Source of the DNA: Terrimonas_A sp040509495
GTDB lineage: Bacteria; Bacteroidota; Bacteroidia; Chitinophagales; Chitinophagaceae
Assembly: GCA_040509495.1 (NCBI GenBank)
Contig: JBEVKW010000459.1
Location: forward strand, 1-5,396
DNA length: 5,396 nt
Reading direction: 5' to 3'
Part shown: positions 1 through 5,396 of the stretch, piece by piece
Numbering within the stretch: position 1 is the stretch's first letter
How the letters are laid out: each line of letters starts with the position of its first letter
The notes under the pieces: generated by a model
Databases searched by the model: none
What the model saw: the letters and a program-made list of their open reading frames with translations, nothing else
What the model was told of the DNA's origin: nothing
Position numbers and translations under genes: made by a program

Positions 1-126
1 GGAGCTAACGGTAAAGTTGCCTCAACAAAAGCGAGTCAGACTAACTTTCAGTTTATTTCCCCTTTAAATCGTACAGAAAATTTATGCTCAATCGCTGAAG
101 ATAAGCGATCTATAAAGACTCTCTTC

Positions 127-160
127 GGCCAACGGCCATCTGCCAACGGCCATCGCCAGC
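127..160. repeat. 7-base tandem repeat (consensus KGCCAWC)
   Basis: Four adjoining seven-base units, GGCCAAC, GGCCATC, TGCCAAC and GGCCATC (127-154), are followed by a partial fifth, GCCAGC. Equivalently, GCCAACGGCCATC occurs twice, 14 bases apart. It lies about 35 bases past the ABC exporter stop codon in non-coding sequence. GGCC is self-complementary, so several small hairpins are possible, but no T-run follows, and it is not a convincing terminator. Confidence 0.75.
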
Positions 161-194
161 ATTTCTTAGAAGTTTCTCATCTCAGTATTTCCCC

Positions 195-2027
195 TTATAC
201 TTCCCTATCCGTTTCCTGCTGCCGCGCATAAAGATTAGCGTAATACCCGTCAGGGATGGCCAGGAGATCGTGGTGAGTGCCCTCTTCAACGATCTTACCA
301 TCTTCGAGTACGACGATCTTATCGAAGGCAAACAGGGTAAATATACGATGGGTAATGATGATCGCGGTTTTGTCCTGCAGGTAGTCGTTCAGGTTCCCGA
401 TGATCTCTTTTTCAGTTTTGGCGTCAACGGCGCTGAGGCAGTCGTCAAAGATGACCATGGAAGGATCTTTGATCAGTGCACGAGCAATGGAGATCCGTTG
501 TTTTTGTCCACCACTCAGTGTTACACCCCGCTCTCCGATCATTGTCTGGTAGCCTTCGGAGAAACCGGTGATCTCTTTATGCACGCTGGCCTGGAGTGCA
601 GCTTTCTCCACATCCGCAGCATCGGCGTGTGCCAATCCGAAGCGGATATTGTTCTCAACAGTTTCGCTGAACAGAAATACATCCTGTGGAACGTAGCTGA
701 CCTGTTCGCGCAACTGGCGAAGACTCAGGTCCCGGATATCGGTCCCATCGAGCAGAATGCGGCCGCTGTCTACATCATACATGCGCAGCAGCAACTGCGC
801 CATGGTTGTTTTTCCGCTGCCGGTCCGGCCAACGATCGCAACCTTCTGTCCTTTCTTCACTGTCAGGTTGAAATTATTCATGGCACGGATGCCCGTGTCA
901 GTATAAACAAAATCCACGTTTTCAAAAACGATATTTCCCTGGAGATCTACTTTCGTCGCTTTCAGCGGTTCGGTAATTGCCGGTTTGGTGTCAAGAAACT
1001 GATTGATCCTTTTTTGCGAGGCGGCGGCACGCTGGATCATACTGGCGGTAAGACCGATCGCACTCACCGGGAACATCATCATGTTGATGTACATCACAAA
1101 CTCCACGATCGTATCAAGGCCGATATTATGTGTTCCCCGGATATAATACAATCCCCCGATCATGATCGTCAACAATGTGCTGATACCGATCAATAATGTA
1201 ATGGAAGGAAAATAGATGGCTTCTACTTTTGCCAGACCGATCGCGTTCTTTCTGTATTCTTCGCTGTTCTTCATAAAGAACCCGAGCATGGCTTTTTCCT
1301 GAACAAAGGATTTGATCACGCGTATGCCGGAGTAGGATTCCTGCGCATTGGTGGTAAGATCAGACAGCGATGCCTGGATCCTTTCACTTTTTCTATGGAT
1401 CGTATTGTTCACGAAATAGATCGTGACTGCCAGAACAGGTAATGGCGCAAGTACATACCATGTCAGAAGCGGATCACGCTTATACATAAAAAACACAGCC
1501 AGTGAGATCAGCGAGATAAGGTTGACAAGGTACATGATCGCCGGACCCGAGAACATGCGCACGCGGCTTACATCTTCAGCGATCCGGTTCATCAGGTCGC
1601 CGGTACTGTTTCGCTTGAAAAATCCAGTATCCAACTGCTGATAGTGCCTGTAAATCTCATTTTTCTGGTCGAACTCGATATGACGGCTCATGACAATGAT
1701 CGTCTGGCGCATGAGAAACAAAAAGAATCCGCGCAGTAAGGCCAGGAGGAGAACGATGATGCCACACCAGGCGACCACCTGCGTCAATCCGGACATGCCT
1801 TCCATCCAGTTGATAAACTTTGTCACGAGGTAATCGTATTGCGGAGCCCGTTTCGGCGGCTGATACCCTGGTAGGCCAAGTTTACGGGGAACAAAGTCTA
1901 TGACATAACCTGTTATCTGCGGCGTAAGTACGTTAAAATAATTGGACAGAAAGATGAAGACGAGCCCAACTCCCAACCTGACACGGTACTTCCAGAAATA
2001 TTTTTGAATGGCTTTCAACTGCTTCAT
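195..2027 (-). CDS. ABC exporter half-transporter, fused membrane and ATPase domains (MsbA/MdlA-like)
   Basis: Inner-membrane exporter subunit of 610 residues that should work as a homo- or heterodimer and use ATP to move a lipid, drug or peptide; the substrate cannot be told. The membrane domain has about six hydrophobic segments (near 17-36, 84-107, 160-181, 188-208, 272-296, 303-325), with a long polar loop (about 46-82) between the first two. The ATPase domain is complete: A-loop Tyr375, Walker A GRTGSGKT 400-407, Q-loop Gln448, signature LSGGQ 504-508, Walker B ending Asp528, D-loop SAVD 532-535, H-loop His560. The usual catalytic Glu after Walker B is Asp529, as in MdlA/YheI-type proteins. 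I chose the ATG at 2027. An upstream in-frame TTG at 2045 adds six residues but lies inside a promoter match, and family members normally begin Met-Lys at this point. It is separated from the dioxygenase gene by a terminator, so probably its own unit. Confidence 0.93.
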   Translation of the reverse strand: MKQLKAIQKYFWKYRVRLGVGLVFIFLSNYFNVLTPQITGYVIDFVPRKLGLPGYQPPKRAPQYDYLVTKFINWMEGMSGLTQVVAWCGIIVLLLALLRGFFLFLMRQTIIVMSRHIEFDQKNEIYRHYQQLDTGFFKRNSTGDLMNRIAEDVSRVRMFSGPAIMYLVNLISLISLAVFFMYKRDPLLTWYVLAPLPVLAVTIYFVNNTIHRKSERIQASLSDLTTNAQESYSGIRVIKSFVQEKAMLGFFMKNSEEYRKNAIGLAKVEAIYFPSITLLIGISTLLTIMIGGLYYIRGTHNIGLDTIVEFVMYINMMMFPVSAIGLTASMIQRAAASQKRINQFLDTKPAITEPLKATKVDLQGNIVFENVDFVYTDTGIRAMNNFNLTVKKGQKVAIVGRTGSGKTTMAQLLLRMYDVDSGRILLDGTDIRDLSLRQLREQVSYVPQDVFLFSETVENNIRFGLAHADAADVEKAALQASVHKEITGFSEGYQTMIGERGVTLSGGQKQRISIARALIKDPSMVIFDDCLSAVDAKTEKEIIGNLNDYLQDKTAIIITHRIFTLFAFDKIVVLEDGKIVEEGTHHDLLAIPDGYYANLYARQQETDREV

Positions 2028-2042
2028 GGAAGCGCAAGGTAA

Positions 2043-2050
2043 CAAAAGTA
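2043..2050 (-). promoter_or_regulatory. Candidate -7 promoter element for the ABC exporter gene
   Basis: The minus strand reads TACTTTTG, an exact match to the Bacteroidota -7 motif TAnnTTTG, ending 15 bases before the chosen ATG at 2027. A transcript starting here would have a leader of only about ten bases. No TTG is present at the usual -33 distance (about 19 bases upstream is T-rich without G), so the support is one box only, in an AT-rich stretch where chance matches are common. It argues against the upstream TTG as the start codon, since that TTG is part of this motif. Confidence 0.4.
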
Positions 2051-2052
2051 AA

Positions 2053-2117
2053 AAGTCAAAATTAAAAATTAAAAAACTGCCTTAGCGGCAGGTTTTCTTA
2101 CGTTTTAATTTTGACTT
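2053..2117. repeat. 15-bp perfect inverted repeat enclosing the terminator
   Basis: The arm AAGTCAAAATTAAAA at 2053-2067 is matched exactly by its reverse complement at 2103-2117. The 35-base interior carries the terminator stem, so the whole 65-base stretch can form a nested double hairpin. It fills most of the gap between the dioxygenase stop (2125) and the ABC start (2027). It may be an extended terminator or a copy of a dispersed palindromic intergenic element; the window alone cannot decide. Confidence 0.75.
2071..2098 (-). terminator. Rho-independent terminator after the ring-cleaving dioxygenase gene
   Basis: Read on the minus strand, a five-base-pair stem CTGCC/GGCAG with loop GCTAA is preceded by an A-rich run and followed at once by six T and then more AT-rich sequence. 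It lies 27 bases past the dioxygenase stop codon and before the ABC gene, so it should end the GNAT-dioxygenase operon. Confidence 0.8.
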
Positions 2118-2124
2118 CATTTTC

Positions 2125-3078
2125 TTACCGGAATTGTTCAACATCCAGTTTTACTGCAACCAGTTGGGCTTCGATACCGGGCCGGTCCGGTTCAAACTGG
2201 CGTGGCAATTTCAGTGCTTCTCCGAGGTGTGCCGGATCTTCATCTACAGAAAAACCGGGACCTGAAGTGGCCACTTCGAATAATACGCCTCCGGGTTCAC
2301 GGAAATAGATGGAGGTGAAATAGTTTCTGTCAAGCACCGGTGTGGGGTTCAGCTGCCGTTTCAGTACACGTTCGCGGATCTGCAACTGCGCTTTCGCATC
2401 GGGGGTGGCGAAGGCGATGTGATGGACCGTTCCGCTACCCGCGAGGCCTTTCAGGCTGTCCGGCGTGCAAAGGATATCGATATAATTGCCCGGGGAATTG
2501 TTGGCGGCAAAACGGAAACGGTTTCCTTTTTCGGCGATCAGCTGGTGATCCAGTTGTTCGGTGAGCAGTCCTGCCGTCCGTTCATACCCCTCTTCCCAGA
2601 TCTCGGCGTTATAAAGTCCCTGTAAAGCGTGTTCTGCCGGAATATGACCATAGCTGAACCCGGGGCGCTGATCCTTATCATTGAAGACCAGTTCCAGTCC
2701 GAGCCCATCCGGATCCTCAAAATACACCACCAGTTCGTCATCAAATCGTTCTGCCGGCTGCTTGAACTCAACATTGAATTGCTTAAAGCGGGCCAACCAG
2801 TAGTTCATTGACGACACCGGGACGGAAAAAGTAGTGGTATTCAACATTCCTTTCCCCTGACGTCCACCCGTGAGCCCGGCGTAAGGAAAAAATGTCAAAA
2901 TACTTCCCGGGTTCCCGGCCTGGTCGCCATAATAAAAATGATAAACGCCGGAGGCGTCAAAGTTGACTGTTTTTTTAACGAGTCGCAATCCGAGAATACC
3001 TGCATAAAAATCGATGTTTTCCTGCGCGCCTCTCGCGATGGCGGTTACATGGTGAATTCCTGTGATCAGTTGTGCCAT
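2125..3078 (-). CDS. Ring-cleaving dioxygenase of the VOC/glyoxalase fold (PcpA/MhqO-like)
   Basis: Cytoplasmic 317-residue protein of two vicinal-oxygen-chelate halves, the usual length for hydroquinone-type extradiol dioxygenases (PcpA, LinE, MhqO), which use Fe(II) and O2 to open hydroquinone rings. The N-terminal block GIHHVTAI with DFYAGILGLRLVKKTVNFD (about 7-41) is diagnostic. Predicted metal ligands are His10, His220 and Glu268. His9, Thr12, His219, Arg251 and Tyr258 sit where PcpA, as I recall, has His10, Thr13, His226, Arg259 and Tyr266; the offsets of Arg and Tyr from the Glu ligand (17 and 10) are the same. A catalytically active enzyme is therefore expected. ATG at 3078 opens the conserved N-terminus, and the gene lies 9 bases after the GNAT gene, so co-transcription is likely. 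The true substrate (hydroquinone, chlorinated or alkylated) is not determinable here. Such genes are often induced by quinone stress, but no regulator is visible. Confidence 0.9.
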   Translation of the reverse strand: MAQLITGIHHVTAIARGAQENIDFYAGILGLRLVKKTVNFDASGVYHFYYGDQAGNPGSILTFFPYAGLTGGRQGKGMLNTTTFSVPVSSMNYWLARFKQFNVEFKQPAERFDDELVVYFEDPDGLGLELVFNDKDQRPGFSYGHIPAEHALQGLYNAEIWEEGYERTAGLLTEQLDHQLIAEKGNRFRFAANNSPGNYIDILCTPDSLKGLAGSGTVHHIAFATPDAKAQLQIRERVLKRQLNPTPVLDRNYFTSIYFREPGGVLFEVATSGPGFSVDEDPAHLGEALKLPRQFEPDRPGIEAQLVAVKLDVEQFR

Positions 3079-3087
3079 ATGATGATT

Positions 3088-3399
3088 TTAAGAAAGGTCC
3101 TGTTCTTCCGTTTTATTCCAGATATCCGCATATTGATCCGGATGACGCTTAAACTGCAGGTGAACATAAGGACAAAGGGGGATCACGGAAAGCTTTTTTG
3201 AGCGCGCGTACGCCACCATTTCATCAAGCAATTTCTTGGCGAGGCCTTTTCCTTCGTGCGCTGAATCTACTTCCGTGTGATAGACCGTTATATTTTTGTC
3301 GTCTGCTGCAACAACCATCTCACCGATCTTTTCGCGGCCTTCCATTATCAGGAATGCACCATGTCCGTTAGAATTTATTACAAGTTGTACATCGTTCAT
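3088..3399 (-). CDS. Small GNAT-fold N-acetyltransferase (YjdJ/NATD1-like)
   Basis: A 103-residue protein of the short GNAT group (Acetyltransf_CG, COG2388), which carries only the acetyl-CoA-binding core. Visible family marks are HTEV at 41-44, the pyrophosphate-loop segment EGKGLAKKLLDE (49-60), and LCPYV at 75-79 with Cys76, followed by a short tail containing HPDQYADI (86-93). The family is widespread but its acceptor substrate is generally unknown, so acetyl-CoA binding is expected and the target is not. ATG at 3399 gives the normal family length; the bases before it are A-rich (CCACAAA) without a Shine-Dalgarno sequence, as is usual in Bacteroidota. It is the first gene of a probable two-gene operon with the ring-cleaving dioxygenase. 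A link to aromatic or quinone metabolism is only inferred from this neighbour. Confidence 0.88.
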   Translation of the reverse strand: MNDVQLVINSNGHGAFLIMEGREKIGEMVVAADDKNITVYHTEVDSAHEGKGLAKKLLDEMVAYARSKKLSVIPLCPYVHLQFKRHPDQYADIWNKTEEQDLS

Positions 3400-3507
3400 T
3401 TTGTGGATTTACCTGCAATTTACGGAGATAGTTGCAAGCAAGGGGTTGAGGTTGGGGACTAACGGGAGGGGTTTGGTAATTACTTAAGTTTGATATGACA
3501 GACCTTA

Positions 3508-3561
3508 GGAACTTATGGAACCTCTGAAGCCTCTGGAACCTTTGAAACTTCTGAAACCTCC
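3508..3561. repeat. 9-base tandem repeat, six units (consensus GRAACCTCT)
   Basis: Six consecutive nine-base units can be aligned: GGAACTTAT, GGAACCTCT, GAAGCCTCT, GGAACCTTT, GAAACTTCT and GAAACCTCC. A poorer seventh unit may precede them (3499-3507). The copies vary at a few positions but keep the period exactly. The array is intergenic, upstream of the GNAT operon, and is followed by a C-rich run. It reads open as a Glu/Lys-Pro-Leu repeat in one frame, which I take as a side effect of the nine-base period. Confidence 0.8.
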
Positions 3562-3584
3562 CCCCACCCGTCAGCCCCCTACCC

Positions 3585-3602
3585 TTATAAAATATTTTAT
3601 AA
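3585..3602. promoter_or_regulatory. 18-bp perfect AT palindrome, possible operator
   Basis: TTATAAAATATTTTATAA is its own reverse complement over 18 bases, and a second small palindrome, GTATAC, follows at 3604-3609. The centre has no loop, so it suits a dimeric DNA-binding protein better than an RNA hairpin. It is about 190 bases upstream of the GNAT start and 45 to 60 bases upstream of the plus-strand promoter match at 3645. AT-rich palindromes also arise by chance, so a regulatory role is only a suggestion. Confidence 0.35.
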
Positions 3603-3644
3603 CGTATACAATAAAATAAAAAGAAGAATTAACACTTCGTGGTA

Positions 3645-3674
3645 TTGCGAATATCAAAAGGGTTACTATTTTTG
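3645..3674 (+). promoter_or_regulatory. Bacteroidota-type promoter match on the plus strand
   Basis: TTG at 3645-3647, a 19-base spacer, then TATTTTTG at 3667-3674 fit the Bacteroidota promoter pattern (TTG/TTTG at -33 and TAnnTTTG at -7) in both boxes and spacing. Initiation would be expected near 3678-3681. No gene follows on the plus strand; a terminator hairpin ends at 3742. This is the best two-box promoter match I found between the genes in the window. Confidence 0.55.
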
Positions 3675-3678
3675 TCTC

Positions 3679-3742
3679 GGTTTTTCATAGGATATTGGAT
3701 TTTAAAAACGGGGCTGCATTTTCATGCTGGCCCTTTTTTTTT
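3679..3742 (+). ncRNA. Candidate short RNA between promoter and terminator
   Basis: If the promoter at 3645-3674 is active, its transcript would be about 60 to 65 bases long, ending in the T-run at 3734-3742. It would fold as two adjoining stem-loops: GTTTTT (3680-3685) with AAAAAC (3704-3709), then the terminator hairpin. It contains no plausible protein frame. I do not recognise a known RNA family. The alternative is that the hairpin simply serves as the minus-strand terminator of the propeller gene and the promoter match is chance. Confidence 0.3.
3710..3742 (+). terminator. Hairpin terminator, usable in both directions
   Basis: On the plus strand, GGGC (3711-3714) pairs with GCCC (3730-3733), and an inner GCAT (3716-3719) pairs with ATGC (3724-3727) around TTTC. 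Nine T follow (3734-3742). On the minus strand the same hairpin has a GAAA tetraloop, an A9 run before it and CGTTTTT after it, so it could also end the propeller gene's transcript about 300 bases past its stop. The T-run is stronger in the plus direction. Confidence 0.65.
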
Positions 3743-3930
3743 GCTTAAAAGGGAAAAGAGGAAGCCAGGCCAAATGGGTGGGAAGGTTTGGAAAGAGTGA
3801 GGTTTGCCTGAAGTCAATTAGCGTTTACGAGATGTTTGCAAGCTATCTCTCCACGTTTATTCATCACTTGTACAAGATTTGACCGGGTTTGTTCTTATTT
3901 ATCCGGAGTATTGGGGTCTTTCTATATTTC

Positions 3931-3979
3931 ATCCGGCTCAGGTCTTATAATCGTCCGGGGCTGCCTGGGCTCGCCGGAT
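3931..3979. repeat. Interrupted inverted repeat in the structured intergenic stretch
   Basis: ATCCGGC (3931-3937) is matched by its reverse complement GCCGGAT at 3973-3979, and CAGG (3939-3942) can pair with CCTG (3964-3967) further in. CCGG motifs also occur at 3903-3906 and 3954-3957. This may be a folded RNA or the remnant of a mobile element; no transposase is next to it. Confidence 0.45.
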
Positions 3980-4045
3980 CTAAGCACACTCATGGTCTGG
4001 CTCTACACATTTCTTTAGGGAGAATTCAAATACAGTAGCCGGTTT

Positions 4046-5395
4046 TTACTTTTTAGTTTTTGGGAGGATGGGAATGATGCAGATGTTCATGGAGCGATTG
4101 TCGGCAGACAGCATGGCCGATTGGATCTGGATCTTTGTGCCATCCGGACTTACGGTGGGATGCGGGTGATCGGCAGCTGTGGTTTTATGGCCGGTAGATA
4201 ACAAGGTCATTTCGCGGGTGTGGCGGTCGATCAGGTATATATTCCGTGCAAAGTCGTCCCCGACCGCCCATTTGCCGTCTGGTGAGCCGCTGACATGCCA
4301 GAGACCGCTGCCGCTGTCTGTCTGGCCGGCGATGGTCATTTCCCTTGTCCGCAGGTTGATGATGCCAAGGCCGGTTGGCTTTTCTCTCGTACCGGATGGT
4401 CCCCAATCCGTTTCCTGTCCGGGATTGGCGCCATTTACCGCTGTGCCTGGTTCCGTCTGGGTAGTTGTTCCCGGAATTTTTCTATGGCCCATGATCGCAA
4501 TGGCGACCTCGTCTTTCGAAATGATGGCTTCGTGTGTTACCCATTCATAAGGAGCTTCGGGATAGAGCGGCCTTAACCCGCTTCCGTCAGCCATCACCGT
4601 CCAGGTGCGTTGCGGCGATTTTCCGCCGGTTTCCCAGCAAAAGACGATTTCCCCCGGCTGCCATGGGTTCGCCTGGATATGCCCCACCTGGAAGCCTACA
4701 GAGATCACGTGACGGGTTTCCCCGGTTTTCAGATCCATCATGGCGATACCTGAAGGCCCGGCGCCCATATTTCTTGGTCCAAAGCTTTTTTCTATGGTGG
4801 CTGCTGCGGGCAAATGACGCGCGGCTTCTTCCTTACTGACGCGGAAGTATGCACGACGTTCGTCTGCATCCAGCGCCATATCTCCCCCAGCGCCTATTTC
4901 TGCCGGCGTCGTGCCGCATATGCGCTGATAGGCATCGGCGGGTTTAAGGCGATTGGCTTTACTGTCTGCAAAAAGTTTTTCAAGATCGACCTCTACCAGT
5001 TGAACGGGAGCCAGTATTTTTTTTGTTGCGGTGTCAATGACGTTTCGCATGAAATACAGTTTCATTGAATGGCGGGCGATATTCAGCATTCCGGTGTAGC
5101 CGCCTTCGGTAACCTGTACCATCTCTCCCGTTTCTTCATTTACCGCCATTGCTTCTCCTTTTATGCGGTTTGAACGGAAGATCAGCCAGCGGCCGTCGGA
5201 TGTCCATTGATTATGGGTTTGGTAGATTTTAGAGTCCCCCGCGGGTGTGCTGGTAAGAAAGGTCAGCATTACACCTGTGACCGGGTCTTTTACGATCTTC
5301 TTTTCAGAAGGGAAGCGTTTTCCGATCTGTGCGTTGGTGGTGCATGTGATCGTCATGCAAAGGAAAGTGGAAATGACCCTGGGAAGATTTTTCAT
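4046..5395 (-). CDS. Secreted beta-propeller protein resembling oligogalacturonate lyase (PL22-like)
   Basis: A 449-residue protein with an N-terminal signal peptide (hydrophobic run about 7-20, likely cut between Ala22 and Gln23), so exported to the periplasm or beyond. The mature part shows WD40/TolB-like propeller blades, with repeated SPDG/TSDG turns (for example 65-68, 371-374, 416-419) before beta strands. The order GHIQ (His239), THEA (His288), LWHVSGSPDG (365-374) and HPHPTVSPDG (410-419) resembles the PL22 family, whose enzymes cleave oligogalacturonides from pectin using a Mn-binding His cluster and a His base. His239, His288, His410 and His412 are candidate equivalents. The Gln ligand I recall three residues before the HPH pair is Ala here, and there is a loop rich in Gly, Thr and Pro (about 305-340), so activity is uncertain. 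Start ATG at 5395 precedes a proper signal peptide, so the gene appears complete although it abuts the window edge. A non-catalytic TolB-like propeller is the alternative. Confidence 0.75.
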   Translation of the reverse strand: MKNLPRVISTFLCMTITCTTNAQIGKRFPSEKKIVKDPVTGVMLTFLTSTPAGDSKIYQTHNQWTSDGRWLIFRSNRIKGEAMAVNEETGEMVQVTEGGYTGMLNIARHSMKLYFMRNVIDTATKKILAPVQLVEVDLEKLFADSKANRLKPADAYQRICGTTPAEIGAGGDMALDADERRAYFRVSKEEAARHLPAAATIEKSFGPRNMGAGPSGIAMMDLKTGETRHVISVGFQVGHIQANPWQPGEIVFCWETGGKSPQRTWTVMADGSGLRPLYPEAPYEWVTHEAIISKDEVAIAIMGHRKIPGTTTQTEPGTAVNGANPGQETDWGPSGTREKPTGLGIINLRTREMTIAGQTDSGSGLWHVSGSPDGKWAVGDDFARNIYLIDRHTREMTLLSTGHKTTAADHPHPTVSPDGTKIQIQSAMLSADNRSMNICIIPILPKTKK

Positions 5396-5396
5396 C

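Larger units (their letters stand above)
3400..4045. other. 646-base intergenic region without a convincing gene
   Basis: No reading frame of recognisable protein character is found between the propeller gene and the GNAT gene. The region is a patchwork: a GT-rich stretch (about 3440-3480), a 9-base tandem repeat (3508-3561), an AT palindrome (3585-3602), an A-rich run, a promoter match with a hairpin terminator (3645-3742), a purine-rich stretch (about 3747-3800), and a structured stretch with repeated CCGG motifs (about 3829-3980). The low-complexity parts near 3508-3580 differ sharply in composition from the flanking genes. It presumably carries the promoter of the GNAT-dioxygenase operon, but no strong match is visible there. 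Confidence 0.7.

Noticed and set aside
91..109. Hairpin ATCGCT/AGCGAT downstream of the ABC gene as a terminator
   Set aside because: The stem is only six pairs and no T-run follows it on the minus strand.
1..231. Plus-strand frame open from the left edge to a TAA at about 231
   Set aside because: It overlaps the end of the ABC gene, runs through the heptamer repeat and gives a low-similarity, Ser-rich translation. A gene tail entering from the left cannot be fully excluded for the first 60 to 100 bases.
270..1196. Long plus-strand open frame (308 codons) opposite the ABC exporter gene
   Set aside because: It is fully antisense to a strongly conserved gene, and its translation is rich in His, Asp and Gln with no recognisable domain. 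It is a codon-usage shadow.
2028..2045. Upstream TTG start adding six residues to the ABC exporter
   Set aside because: The TTG is part of the TACTTTTG promoter match, and the added residues LPCAS do not resemble the family N-terminus.
3415..3422. TAAATTGC on the minus strand as -7 element for the GNAT operon
   Set aside because: It matches TAnnTTTG in only part of the motif, and no -33 TTG is at the right distance (the nearest gives 16 bases).
3485..3492. TAAGTTTG on the plus strand as a second promoter, reading into the 9-base repeat
   Set aside because: An exact -7 match, but there is no TTG or TTTG about 19 bases upstream (the nearest leave 9 or 30 bases) and no gene follows.
3515..3619. 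34-codon plus-strand frame over the 9-base repeat, reading as Glu/Lys-Pro-Leu repeats
   Set aside because: A nine-base period keeps a frame open automatically; there is no ribosome-binding context or recognisable family.
3836..4018. 60-codon plus-strand frame in the large intergenic region
   Set aside because: The translation has no family resemblance, and the region shows inverted repeats instead of coding character.

Overview
The window looks like a chromosomal segment of a Bacteroidota bacterium, most likely a Chitinophagaceae relative (inference). The signs are exact copies of the Bacteroidota -7 promoter motif TAnnTTTG, no Shine-Dalgarno sequence before any start, a signal peptide ending in Asn-Ala-Gln, and short degenerate tandem repeats between genes. 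All four protein genes lie on the minus strand, so gene order is read from high to low coordinates.

Layout in transcription order. (1) 4046-5395: a secreted beta-propeller protein resembling oligogalacturonate lyase (PL22), starting one base inside the right edge. (2) 3400-4045: a 646-base gap with no convincing gene. It holds a structured stretch (about 3829-3980), a hairpin that can terminate transcription in both directions (3710-3742), a plus-strand promoter match just before that hairpin, an 18-bp AT palindrome and a 9-base tandem repeat. (3) 3088-3399 and 2125-3078: a small GNAT-fold protein and a PcpA/MhqO-type ring-cleaving dioxygenase, 9 bases apart and presumably one operon. (4) 2043-2124: a terminator nested inside a 15-bp perfect inverted repeat, then a -7 promoter match. 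(5) 195-2027: a complete ABC exporter half-transporter. (6) 1-194: no gene recognised; it holds a 7-base tandem repeat.

The genes do not form an obvious single pathway. The dioxygenase and GNAT pair would fit detoxification or breakdown of hydroquinone-type aromatics, the ABC exporter moves an unknown substrate, and the propeller protein points to pectin-fragment use or is a non-catalytic relative. The most interesting non-genic signal is the promoter-plus-terminator pair at 3645-3742, which could make a roughly 60-base RNA containing no gene. No clearly new multi-gene system is visible.
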